From positions 1 through 18,188 of the forward strand of contig CALGII010000007.1 in the NCBI GenBank assembly GCA_937915485.1: a stretch of 18,188 nucleotides of DNA, in the 5' to 3' direction. A program made the translations under genes and the position numbers. The notes under the pieces were generated by a model, which ran no database searches, was not told the DNA's origin, and saw only the letters and a program-made list of their open reading frames with translations. Below, piece by piece: positions 1-8,582 of the stretch. This DNA comes from an uncultured Ignavibacteriota bacterium. Lineage in GTDB: Bacteria; Bacteroidota; Ignavibacteria; Tepidaquicellales; Tepidaquicellaceae. Within the stretch, counting starts at the first letter, position 1. Each line of letters starts with the position of its first letter.

Positions 1-1147
1 GAATTGTGCTGTAATACATAGGGAATGAAGAAATAATCTGGTTCCAGTTGGCGCCGCCGTTTGTTGTTTTCATCATTGCTCCCGATACACCCGCTGTCCA
101 GCCTGTCTGGTCGGAAATGAAATGCGCGGAATAAAAAGTGCTTGGCAAACCTCCGGACTGATTAATAAATGTCGCGCCCGCGTCAGTTGTCTTGCAAATC
201 CGTCCTTCATAGCCTCCAATCCATCCGGTATTCGCATCTACGAAAGAAATCGATCTAAGGTTTGTGCTCCACGGAAGACCTCCGGCAATGCTCGTCCAGG
301 AACCTCCCCCGTCAGTTGTCTTGAAAAGCACGCACCCGCTGTTGCCGCCGCCGATATAGCCTGTCGTTTCAGACGTGAAATAAACGCAGGTGAATTCCGC
401 TATCGTTCCTGTTGTCAGCAGCGACCAGGTTACTCCTCCGTCGGTTGACTTCGCGGCTTTTCCCCCGCCTCCTACCAGATAACCCGTTGAGGCGCTCGGG
501 AAATGTATTCCGCTCGGCGACTGCGATACTCCGCAGGGATAAGAAATCCAGTTGTTTCCGCCGTCGGTTGTTTTCAGTATATTCCCCGATAATAATGAGC
601 CGCAAACCCAGCCTGTATTTTCCGAGATAAAATACAATGAGACTAAGGTCGCTGTTCCGCCTCCGGTCTGGCTTTGCCAGTTTTCACCTCCGTTCGTTGT
701 CTTGATAATCTTTCCGCTTGTCCCGCAGGCGTAACCCGTGAACTGATTAACGAACTGTATGGAATATAAATCAGTCGTGAGTCCGGAAGATTGCGCCGTC
801 CAGTTAATACCTCCGTTAACCGATTTATACAACGCCCCTTTACTGCCGCAGAAATAACCCGTGCCGGAGTTTATAAAATGCACAGAATAAATCTGGCTTG
901 TATTCGGATAGTTCCATTCAGGTATGTTGTTCGAATAAACAGACCAGTTCAATCCTCCGTTTGAAGACCTTATGAGCGTCCTGCCATGACCGCAGGCTGT
1001 AACAATGTCAGAGTTCAGCGCCTGAACTTTCAAAATCGGATTCGCCTGAGGATAAGGATTCTGCAGTATCCAGCCTGTTTGGGAAAAAGAAAGCGTTGAA
1101 ATGAAAAGTATAAAAAGAACCAACGATATAAGTTTTAAGATACTCAT
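1..1147 (-). CDS. Secreted Ycf48/BNR-repeat beta-propeller protein, 3' end beyond window
   Basis: The frame starts at an ATG (1147-1145) and stays open to the left edge, giving 382 codons with no stop. A purine-rich RBS (AAGAGGTA, 1158-1151) precedes the ATG. The product begins with a signal peptide (MSILKLISLVLFILF..., cleavage probably after LSFSQ). The mature start TGWILQNPYPQ matches the conserved W..QNP start of the four other propeller proteins upstream. Eight repeats of the type GxxGxIxKTTNGGxNW are visible (for example IIKTTNGGENW, ILKTTDGGNNW, MMKTTNGGANW). Complete neighbours have 14 repeats and a T9SS sorting domain, so I infer roughly 320 residues are missing. The family is the Ycf48-like/BNR (photosystem II assembly factor-like) beta-propeller fold; here it is probably a secreted or cell-surface protein, not a photosynthesis factor. 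It is the last visible gene of the cluster. A 254-bp gap separates it from the FISUMP gene, so it may have its own promoter. Confidence 0.88.
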   Translation of the reverse strand, partial: MSILKLISLVLFILFISTLSFSQTGWILQNPYPQANPILKVQALNSDIVTACGHGRTLIRSSNGGLNWSVYSNNIPEWNYPNTSQIYSVHFINSGTGYFCGSKGALYKSVNGGINWTAQSSGLTTDLYSIQFVNQFTGYACGTSGKIIKTTNGGENWQSQTGGGTATLVSLYFISENTGWVCGSLLSGNILKTTDGGNNWISYPCGVSQSPSGIHFPSASTGYLVGGGGKAAKSTDGGVTWSLLTTGTIAEFTCVYFTSETTGYIGGGNSGCVLFKTTDGGGSWTSIAGGLPWSTNLRSISFVDANTGWIGGYEGRICKTTDAGATFINQSGGLPSTFYSAHFISDQTGWTAGVSGAMMKTTNGGANWNQIISSFPMYYSTI

Positions 1148-1401
1148 ACTTACCTCTTAAACTTTCATTTAAAAAATTCCCGGCCTGTCGCAATTTTAGT
1201 TCGTGCCGTTTTTTAAAAATGCTTATGTTTTAATATAAGACTTTCTCTATTTCAATAAAACCAATTTATTGTTCTTTTTTACTGTTTAATAACCAAATTC
1301 TCAATAACCGGCATTTGAAATATCAGATTATCTTTAAAAGCAATGTTCTTTAGAATTAAAATCCGTTCTCTTAACTCTGCTGTATAATTAATATATCCGA
1401 T

Positions 1402-2064
1402 TCAATCTTTCACACAGCGGACGTGCAGACCGCATTTCTTATTATATGTATCCCGAATTATATCGGTAATATTATTATGCAGTTCCCGGCATCTAGCCCC
1501 GACGGTAGTTGTCTGAGTCGATGTCCAGAAGCACCCGTACTTCAATAATAATTTAAACGATCCGTTATCCGCGCGGTAACCACCCGGCAAAGCCGAATAA
1601 CCGCTCTCGTTTGTCGCACCTTTATTGGGATCGTTCCATAGAGTAACCGCTTTCAGTTTACCGCCGGCAGTTTCATTTCCTCCAAGAGAATTTGTCATTT
1701 CCGTAAACTCTTCGTCGCTCGGAATATGCCAGCCTTCAGGAACTAATCCGCGAGAATCGATAACGGCATACCAGTTGTACAGTTTTCCGTATGTTTTTCC
1801 GTTTTCGGTAAGATTTTCGTAATAGCACCATGCGCCTGTAGTAAGTTTTTTCCATTCGGCAGCGTCCTGCACCTGCGGTATAATATCGCCGTTCCGATAA
1901 TGCTCAACATTAAGATTTTCAGTTGTCCATTCTTTGGCGCCGATAGTAGCAGTGTTATATGAGTTGCCGTCCTTATCAGTAATCTGTGAATGAGCAATGC
2001 CGGCGCTAAAAGAAACAGTAAATACAATAATGACGATTGTAAGAAATACTTTTTTCAGTTCCAT
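1402..2064 (-). CDS. Secreted FISUMP-domain protein
   Basis: This 220-residue protein starts with a signal peptide (residues 1 to about 27, MELKKVFLTIVIIVF... ending AHSQ). The rest is one domain of the Fibrobacter succinogenes major paralogous (FISUMP, TIGR02145) family. Recognisable marks are DKDGNSYNTATIGAKEWTTENL (about residues 30-51, split across the first strands), GKLYNWYAV, PEGWHIPSDEEFTEM, the SALPGGYR segment, FWTSTQ and the closing GLHVRCVKD. Such proteins are outer-surface or secreted proteins of unknown biochemical role. Unlike its neighbours it has no T9SS sorting tail, so it probably leaves the inner membrane by Sec and is periplasmic or surface-attached by other means. There is no Shine-Dalgarno site; the leader is A-rich (AAAAACAATG), common in Bacteroidota. 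It lies 59 bp downstream of a propeller gene on the same strand and may be cotranscribed. The stop is TGA. Confidence 0.87.
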   Translation of the reverse strand: MELKKVFLTIVIIVFTVSFSAGIAHSQITDKDGNSYNTATIGAKEWTTENLNVEHYRNGDIIPQVQDAAEWKKLTTGAWCYYENLTENGKTYGKLYNWYAVIDSRGLVPEGWHIPSDEEFTEMTNSLGGNETAGGKLKAVTLWNDPNKGATNESGYSALPGGYRADNGSFKLLLKYGCFWTSTQTTTVGARCRELHNNITDIIRDTYNKKCGLHVRCVKD

Positions 2065-2123
2065 TGTTTTTAATTTAAATTTATGAATTAAATTATTTTA
2101 CAGAAGGAACGGATAACATTGTA

Positions 2124-4244
2124 TTATTTTAAGAGAATCATTTTTTTCGTAAACGAATTCTTATCAGTTTCCAACCGGTAGAAATAAATCCCTGACGGTA
2201 AAAGCCCTGCATTAAAGATTGCCTCATAACTTCCCGGACGCAGGTTTTCATTCACGAGCGTTGCGACTTCCTTTCCGAGAATGTCGTATACTTTCATCGT
2301 TACCATACCATTTTCACTTTTCCAATTTCCATTTTCCGCTACGTCAAACCTTATCTTCGTAACGGGATTAAAAGGATTCGGATAATTCTGGCTCAGGTGA
2401 AAAGACGCAGGGATTTCCGAAGAAATATTCCTGACAAATACGCTGCCGCCATTCGTGGTCTTCAAAATCATACCGCCGAATCCGAAAACAAATCCGGTAT
2501 TCGGGCTTATGAATGTTATAACACTCGGCACCTGTCCCGAGTGAATCAATGTCTGACTCCAGTTTACACCGCCGTTCGTGGTTCTGTAAAAATTCCCGTT
2601 GTACCCTCCTGTCCATCCCGTGTTAGCGTCCTTGAACGCAATCGCATACAGATGGTTGTTCGCTCCTACGGAATGTTGAGTCCAGTTAATACCACCATTT
2701 ACAGTTCTATAAACCGCGCCGAGATCGGCGGCGATATATCCCGTGTTAGCATCAAAGAAATAAATATGCTTATTGTTCGATGTGATTCCTGTCGAAGAAG
2801 TCAGAACCCAGTTGTTCCCGGAATTAGTTGTTTTATAAACATTTCCGTTATTATAGACCGAATAACCTGTCGAGTTATTTACAAATGAACAAGTGATGAA
2901 ATACCCCGATGTACCCGTAGCCTGAGCAAACCAACTCGAGCCTCCGTCAGTCGTTCGCTTGCAGTTGCCGTAGTTCGTCAGAACAATTCCGTTATTCAAA
3001 TCGAAAAACTTTACAAACGTCAAGTTATCCGTTGAAGACAAAGACATCGCCGTCCAGTTTTCGCCGCCATCAGTGGATTTAAACGCTTTTCCGTAACCGC
3101 CTACAGCCCAAAGCATTTGCGTTCCGATACAGGATAATCCGTAAATCGGGTAATCATTACTCAGTATATCCTTTTCAGTCCAGACCGCCCCGCCGTCCGT
3201 GGTTTTAAGAACTTTACCGTTATCCTCTCCGGCCCAGATATTGAGAGAATCGGCGGCAAGACAGCAATTAATGGTTTCGGTATATCCACCGGATATTTTG
3301 CTCCAGGAGGACCCTGAATTAACCGATTTCAAAACAGTTCCTTCGCCTCCGAGCATATAACCAGTCGTACCTGAGAATGCAATACAATTCAAGTCGTTAC
3401 TAACAATCGAATTCAACTGCGACCAGTTAACGCCTAAATTAGTCGTTTTCATATATATTCCTGAACCTGCAGTAATCAGGCCTGAGGAAGAATTAAAGAA
3501 GTGTATATTCTTCAGGTATTGCAAAGTCCAGTTCAGTGCCGGTTTAGTCCAGTTTACACCTCCGTTTGTTGTCTTCAGTATGTACCCCGACTCTCCTGCA
3601 GCAAACCCGTTATTTGCATCCAGCATGTACACTGACCAGATTACTTTCGTATGCCCGCTCGGCTGGACCACCCAGTTAACGCCTCCGTCGGATGTTTTTA
3701 CGATTGTTCCGTTCTGCCCTGCAGCCCATCCGGTATTCACGTCCACAAAGAAAACCGATAAATACACGACTGAAGCGGGAGTTGAGCATTCCGTCCAGGT
3801 GTTTCCGCCGTTAGTCGTTTTTAACACTTTACCCGAACCTGCCGCTATATAACCGGTATTGGCATTCAGAAATTTAACGTCACGAAGTGTGTACGACTGA
3901 GGAGGTGCCTGCGAGAACCAGTTGCCGCCTCCGTCGGTGGTCTTTCGTATGGTACCGTTGACATCGGCGCCGACAGTCCATCCGGTGTTCTGGTCAATGA
4001 AGAAAATTGAGAACAACGTTTCCGACATTCCTGATTCCTGATGAATCCAATTGAGTCCGCCGTTTGTAGTTTTTATTATTACTCCTCCGTTTCCACAAGC
4101 GTAAAAAATATTCTGATCAATGATGTGAATGCCGAATAAATTACTGGCAGTAGGCAGAGGATTCTGCCATATCCAACTGCTCTGTGAATAACAGTAAGGG
4201 AGAAATGACAGCAATACGCAGATTGTGAGTAAAGTTTTTTTCAT
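2124..4244 (-). CDS. Secreted 14-repeat Ycf48/BNR beta-propeller protein with T9SS type A sorting domain
   Basis: 706 residues. It has a signal peptide (1 to about 20, MKKTLLTICVLLSFL...CYSQ), then the conserved start SSWIWQNPLPTASN. Fourteen repeats of about 40-45 residues follow, each with a TGW/TGY strand, G..G.I and a KTTNGG.NW turn (IIKTTNGGLNW through ILKTTNGGSVF). The last repeat ends in F where most units have W. Fourteen units fit two seven-bladed propellers. After the linker comes a 90-residue sorting domain from about residue 617 (LSQNYPNPFNP, then KVYDILGKEVATLVNE, GIYFYRL, KKMILLK), which marks export by the type IX secretion system to the surface or medium. Some repeats are degenerate (YMKTTNLGVNW, VLKSVNSGSSW). 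No Shine-Dalgarno is seen before the ATG. It sits 22 bp after the preceding propeller gene. The ligand or function is unknown; adhesion, glycan binding or sialidase-like folds are possible, but I see no sialidase active-site residues. Confidence 0.9.
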   Translation of the reverse strand: MKKTLLTICVLLSFLPYCYSQSSWIWQNPLPTASNLFGIHIIDQNIFYACGNGGVIIKTTNGGLNWIHQESGMSETLFSIFFIDQNTGWTVGADVNGTIRKTTDGGGNWFSQAPPQSYTLRDVKFLNANTGYIAAGSGKVLKTTNGGNTWTECSTPASVVYLSVFFVDVNTGWAAGQNGTIVKTSDGGVNWVVQPSGHTKVIWSVYMLDANNGFAAGESGYILKTTNGGVNWTKPALNWTLQYLKNIHFFNSSSGLITAGSGIYMKTTNLGVNWSQLNSIVSNDLNCIAFSGTTGYMLGGEGTVLKSVNSGSSWSKISGGYTETINCCLAADSLNIWAGEDNGKVLKTTDGGAVWTEKDILSNDYPIYGLSCIGTQMLWAVGGYGKAFKSTDGGENWTAMSLSSTDNLTFVKFFDLNNGIVLTNYGNCKRTTDGGSSWFAQATGTSGYFITCSFVNNSTGYSVYNNGNVYKTTNSGNNWVLTSSTGITSNNKHIYFFDANTGYIAADLGAVYRTVNGGINWTQHSVGANNHLYAIAFKDANTGWTGGYNGNFYRTTNGGVNWSQTLIHSGQVPSVITFISPNTGFVFGFGGMILKTTNGGSVFVRNISSEIPASFHLSQNYPNPFNPVTKIRFDVAENGNWKSENGMVTMKVYDILGKEVATLVNENLRPGSYEAIFNAGLLPSGIYFYRLETDKNSFTKKMILLK

Positions 4245-4266
4245 ACAGTATTTTTAGTTATTAATT

Positions 4267-6387
4267 TTACTTCAGTAGTACCATTTTTCTTGAACACGAT
4301 TTTTCACCCGCTCTCAGAAGGTAAAAATAAATTCCGGAATTAAGACGTGAACCGTCAAAATCGACCTCGTAACTTCCCGGACGCAGGTTTTCATTCACGA
4401 GCGTCGCGACTTCCTTTCCGAGAATGTCATATATTTTTATCGTTACCATACCATTTTCACTTTTCCATTTTCCATTTTCCGCTACATCAAACCTTATCTT
4501 CGTAACGGGATTGAAGGGATTAGGATAATTCTGGCTCAGGTGAAAAGACCCGGGGATTTCACCGGAAATATTTCGGATGAATACTCCGCCTCCGTCAGTC
4601 GTCTGAATTATCGCGCCGCCCGTCCCGCATATCCATCCCGTGTTGGCGTCATTGAAAAACACCGACAGCAGCGACGAGCCCGTACCTGTATAATGCTGCT
4701 CCCAGGTCTCTCCGAGATTGGTGGATTTATACACGTAAATTGACGCGCACGTAGCATAGCAAACCGAATTAGAAATAAATACTGATGTCAGGTCTTCGAT
4801 TGTTCCGCTCGTTTTCTGGACCCAACTCGCTCCTCCGTTAGTAGTCTTAATAATCGTTCCGCCGTTTCCGACTGCTATTCCGGTATTTTGATTTACGAAA
4901 TAAACCGAATTCAGGTCATTGAATGTTTTATCGGCTGTTATCTGCGTCCAGTTGTCTCCGGAATTCGTTGTTTTCAAAATTACACCGCCTATGCCTACGG
5001 CGGTACCGTTACTCGCGTCACCGAATTTTACCGATTTAAGAGTTGAAGTTACAGGGCTTGTCACATTTGACCAGTTCGCGCCGTAGTTGGTTGATTTCAT
5101 TATCAAACCGTAATCACCGACGGTTATTGCAGTACCGCCGCTCACTTTAGCGACCGAATAAAGGCTGTTTGAATAATTTCCCGGTGTAACTGATATCCAG
5201 TTTGTCCCGCCGTTCGTCGTGCGGATGATTTTTCTTCCCGAACCGACTGCAGTTACATTGTCGCTGTCGAACAGCGCCAGAGAAGTCAGAGTCGCGGCTG
5301 TAATCTTCGACTGCGCCACCCACGTGAGGCCTGAATTTGTAGTCTTCAGAACCGTGCCGCTTCCGCCCGAAGTATAACCCGTGCTGCCCGAAAAACAAAT
5401 TGAATAAAGGCTGTCCCGCACATTCGTGTTTATACCCGACCAGTTATATCCTCCGTTCGTGGTTTTTCTAACAAGGCCCTCTTCGCCTATCCCTATAGCG
5501 TTCAGAGAATCGGAAAAATAAAAATCACTCTGACCGCTTATGTTTGAATTAATCAAAACCCAGTTCTGACCCGCGTTGGTAGTCTTCTTCATCTCTCCGT
5601 TGCCGCCGGAAATAAATCCCGTTGTCTGGTTAATGAAATAAACACTTCCCCATATTCTCGTATTCTCCGATACAAACCAACTGTTTCCGCCGTTAGTTGT
5701 CTTTTTAAGACCGTCAAGACTGGTGCACGAAAATCCTGTATTGTCATTTATGAAATACATCTTGCCGTTATATGAGCGTCCCGCGTGGGTAATCTTTATC
5801 CAGTTGACTCCGCAATTCGTAGTCTTAAAAATTGTACTGTCGTTTCCGCTTACATAACCCGTGTTCACGCTCGGGAAAAAAACGGGACCGAGATTCGAGC
5901 CTGTAACAGTCTGAATGCTCCATTCAATACCCGCATTCGTTGTCTTATAGATTCTGCCGAAAGAGCCGGCGGCAAAGCCTGTTGAAGCGTTTACGAAGAA
6001 TATTCCGAATATCGGATAATTAGGGCCGGGATTCACCTGCGTCCACGAATTCCCCGCATTCGTCGTTTTCAATATTAAGCCGCTTCCCATTCCGCCGCCT
6101 CCTCCGCATATATATCCCGTGTTTCCGCTTGTGAAGTAAACGCAGGACAGAAAATCATATATGCCGTTGTGACCCGTATTAAGCATTGTCCAGGAAAATC
6201 CGCCATCGGTTGTCTTTATGCAGGAACCGAACATCCCGACCGCGTAGCCGGTATTCGGGTCTGCAAAATGAACCGAATTAAGAGTGTTACCGGTCGGATA
6301 CGGATTCTGGAAATTCCACGAACTCTGAGCATAGGAGACCTCGAATGATAACGCAATAATGATAAAAGGCAGAATGATTGTTCTCAT
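4267..6387 (-). CDS. Secreted 14-repeat Ycf48/BNR beta-propeller protein with T9SS type A sorting domain
   Basis: 706 residues, the same length as the next gene downstream. It has a signal peptide (1 to about 20, MRTIILPFIIIALSFEVSYAQ, split before SSWNFQNPYP) and 14 countable repeats from CIKTTDGGFSW to IIQTTDGGGVF. Several units have an exchanged turn residue (KTTNAG, KTTNCG, KSTNYG, KSTNLG). The sorting domain starts near residue 617 and reads LSQNYPNPFNPVTKIRFDV, KIYDILGKEVATLVNE, GIYFYLL, RKMVLLK. Its DNA is almost the same as that of the downstream gene over this domain: about 10 differences in roughly 180 bp, between 2227-2406 and 4370-4549. The ATG overlaps the TGA of the upstream gene as ATGA (6387-6384), so translation is probably coupled by reinitiation. 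T9SS export is inferred from the tail; binding partner and role are unknown. Confidence 0.9.
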   Translation of the reverse strand: MRTIILPFIIIALSFEVSYAQSSWNFQNPYPTGNTLNSVHFADPNTGYAVGMFGSCIKTTDGGFSWTMLNTGHNGIYDFLSCVYFTSGNTGYICGGGGGMGSGLILKTTNAGNSWTQVNPGPNYPIFGIFFVNASTGFAAGSFGRIYKTTNAGIEWSIQTVTGSNLGPVFFPSVNTGYVSGNDSTIFKTTNCGVNWIKITHAGRSYNGKMYFINDNTGFSCTSLDGLKKTTNGGNSWFVSENTRIWGSVYFINQTTGFISGGNGEMKKTTNAGQNWVLINSNISGQSDFYFSDSLNAIGIGEEGLVRKTTNGGYNWSGINTNVRDSLYSICFSGSTGYTSGGSGTVLKTTNSGLTWVAQSKITAATLTSLALFDSDNVTAVGSGRKIIRTTNGGTNWISVTPGNYSNSLYSVAKVSGGTAITVGDYGLIMKSTNYGANWSNVTSPVTSTLKSVKFGDASNGTAVGIGGVILKTTNSGDNWTQITADKTFNDLNSVYFVNQNTGIAVGNGGTIIKTTNGGASWVQKTSGTIEDLTSVFISNSVCYATCASIYVYKSTNLGETWEQHYTGTGSSLLSVFFNDANTGWICGTGGAIIQTTDGGGVFIRNISGEIPGSFHLSQNYPNPFNPVTKIRFDVAENGKWKSENGMVTIKIYDILGKEVATLVNENLRPGSYEVDFDGSRLNSGIYFYLLRAGEKSCSRKMVLLK

Positions 6388-8534
6388 TTTATTAATACAA
6401 GTTTTTTAGTTTCCGAATAATTGCCTGATTTTAATTGATAGAAATATATCCCGCTGTTAAATTCCGCCGCGTCCCAGGTTACTTCATATGTCCCCGGCTG
6501 AAGTCTTTCATTCACGAGCGTAGCCACTTCCTTTCCAAGTATGTCGTATATCTTCATCGTTACCATACCATTTTCACTTTTCCATTTTCCGTTTTCCGCT
6601 ACGTCAAACTTTATCTTCGTAACGGGATTGAAGGGATTCGGGAAATTCTGCCCGAGATAACATCTTTCAGGAACAACATTTCCAACAGGCTCAATTCCAA
6701 TCGGAACGTATCCTCCGTTCGTCGTTTTCTTTACAAATCCGGCGTATCCCGCAAACCATCCCGTCATCGAATTAATAAAACATACCGACAATAACTGATA
6801 GGAGCCCATATGAACGCTTTGCCTGTACCAGTTCATTCCTGAGTTTGTAGTATATGCAAGGAATCCTCCGCTGCCGCCCACGAAACCTGTCTTCGAGTTT
6901 AAAAATTCAAGGTCCTTAAGATAACACCCCGAACCTGTCTGACCTGTCGCGACCCCCGTCCAGTTCAATCCTCCGTTGGTTGTTATGCCGACATTCCCGC
7001 CCGTACCGCAAGCCCAGCCGGTGTCGGCGTTTGCGAATGCAATGTCGTAAAAAACGCCTCCGCCCGAATATACATTCGACCAGTTCGTTCCTCCGTTAGT
7101 CGTCTTGATTATATTTCCCTGATAACAGGACCAGCCCGTGTTATTGTCTATGAAACAACCGGAGTTGTAAGCATAAGTGGATGTAAGTACATCGAACCAG
7201 TTTGTTCCTCCATTTGTAGTTTTCATAATCAACTGGCTTCCGAACGCATAACCCGTGTTTTCCGAAGGAAATGACAATGTACCCAGTCCTGACGAAGTAT
7301 ATTCGTGATTAACCTGAGTCCAGTTGTTTCCGCTGTTAGTAGTTTTCAGAATAACCCTGTAACTGCCGCATGCAAATCCTGTATATTGGTTAATGAACTT
7401 GACTTTAAGATAAGACGCATTTATCGGTATGGTATCATTAAACCACGTGCTGCCGCCGTCAGTAGTCCTGTGCAGTCCCTGAAAAGTACTCGTCACAAAA
7501 CCCGTATTTTGATTTATGAAATAGATCGAGCCCGGTGTATCATTGAAATAATAAGCGGGAGTGTAGTTTGTCCAGTTATTGCCACCGTTAGTGGAAAAAT
7601 AAAAAACAAAACCGCCTACTGTATTTTTTGTTCCCGCGCAGATTATGGTATTCGAATTTACAAATGAAGTGCTAATATTCTGCGCGTACGGTCCGGTATA
7701 TAAAGTCTGCCAGTTCTCTCCCGCGTTAGTTGTTTTCAATACGTAGGACATCGTTCCGCATCCCGCGGCAATCCCTGTTTTTGTATCACCGAAAAACTTT
7801 ATCGAATAAACAGTAATTGTTGACGGAAACGTTTGCTGGGTCCAATTCAGACCTCCATTAGTTGTTCTCATAACACCCGTCGAATTCCCGGCATAGAACG
7901 TATCGGCGGACGAGTAATAAACTTCCTGAAAAGTATTCGAGCCTGGCGGGGCTATCGAGAACCAGTTCAAACCCGCATTCGTCGTTTTGATAAGCGTATT
8001 GTTCCAACCCGCCGCTATTCCAGTGTTCGCGTTCAGAAAACTTATCGTATTCAACTGGCTCGTGACACCTGATGAGCCGGTAATCCAGTTGACGCCGCCG
8101 TTTGTTGTCTTTACTAACGTTCCGTTATAACCGCATATCCATCCTGTATTGACATCAAAAAAATGGCAGTCACTCAGATATTGTCCGATTGTATTGTTGA
8201 TTTTTGTCCAGTTCGTTCCGCCGTTTGTTGTCTTGTGGAATTCTCCGCCCGCGCCGAAGACGTAACCTGTGTTCGCATCAAAGAATTTGACTCCGAGAAA
8301 AGTGCCGTCGAACGTCGTGATCTGGTCGACAAAATTGATTCCTCCGTTCGTCGTTTTCATTACGGTACCCGCGAAACTGACAATCCAGCCCGTATTTGAG
8401 TTTACGAAACACGAAGCATTCACGCCCCACCCGCAGGCTGACGGATTCTGCCAGAACCAGTTGCCCTGAGACTGTACAAAACGAGGAATAACCGTTAAGA
8501 ATATTATTACAAAGAAGATTGAAAATTTTTTCAT
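6384..8534 (-). CDS. Secreted 14-repeat Ycf48/BNR beta-propeller protein with T9SS type A sorting domain
   Basis: 716 residues. It has a signal peptide (MKKFSIFFVIIFLTVI...VQSQ, about 1-22), then GNWFWQNPSACGW, the family's conserved start. Fourteen repeats can be counted, from VMKTTNGGINF to VKKTTNGGYVP. Three lack the usual K or R at the turn (FYFSTNGGNNW, VGITTNGGLNW, LAYTTNSGMNW). A sorting domain starts near residue 627 (LGQNFPNPFNPVTKIKFDV, KIYDILGKEVATLVNE, GIYFYQL, KKLVLIK). A strong RBS (AGGAGAAG) lies just before the ATG, the best Shine-Dalgarno in the cluster. This suggests that the gene is an efficient translation entry point and that the next gene, overlapping by four bases, is read by coupling. 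The gap to the upstream paralogue is 48 bp. Role unknown beyond predicted secretion and a double propeller fold. Confidence 0.9.
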   Translation of the reverse strand: MKKFSIFFVIIFLTVIPRFVQSQGNWFWQNPSACGWGVNASCFVNSNTGWIVSFAGTVMKTTNGGINFVDQITTFDGTFLGVKFFDANTGYVFGAGGEFHKTTNGGTNWTKINNTIGQYLSDCHFFDVNTGWICGYNGTLVKTTNGGVNWITGSSGVTSQLNTISFLNANTGIAAGWNNTLIKTTNAGLNWFSIAPPGSNTFQEVYYSSADTFYAGNSTGVMRTTNGGLNWTQQTFPSTITVYSIKFFGDTKTGIAAGCGTMSYVLKTTNAGENWQTLYTGPYAQNISTSFVNSNTIICAGTKNTVGGFVFYFSTNGGNNWTNYTPAYYFNDTPGSIYFINQNTGFVTSTFQGLHRTTDGGSTWFNDTIPINASYLKVKFINQYTGFACGSYRVILKTTNSGNNWTQVNHEYTSSGLGTLSFPSENTGYAFGSQLIMKTTNGGTNWFDVLTSTYAYNSGCFIDNNTGWSCYQGNIIKTTNGGTNWSNVYSGGGVFYDIAFANADTGWACGTGGNVGITTNGGLNWTGVATGQTGSGCYLKDLEFLNSKTGFVGGSGGFLAYTTNSGMNWYRQSVHMGSYQLLSVCFINSMTGWFAGYAGFVKKTTNGGYVPIGIEPVGNVVPERCYLGQNFPNPFNPVTKIKFDVAENGKWKSENGMVTMKIYDILGKEVATLVNERLQPGTYEVTWDAAEFNSGIYFYQLKSGNYSETKKLVLIK

Positions 8535-8582
8535 AGACTTCTCCTGAGTTTTATGTCTGTTTTAATTAAAACTGATTTAGAA

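Noticed and set aside
1008..1193. 61-codon minus-strand ORF starting MRQAGNFLNES
   Set aside because: It lies in another frame over the signal peptide and start of the partial propeller gene, whose own frame is open from 1147 to the window edge with an RBS and clear repeats.
2071..2095. Inverted repeat TAATTTAA...TTAAATTA upstream of the FISUMP gene
   Set aside because: It consists only of A and T with a 9-base loop, so it is weak as a terminator and likely by chance.
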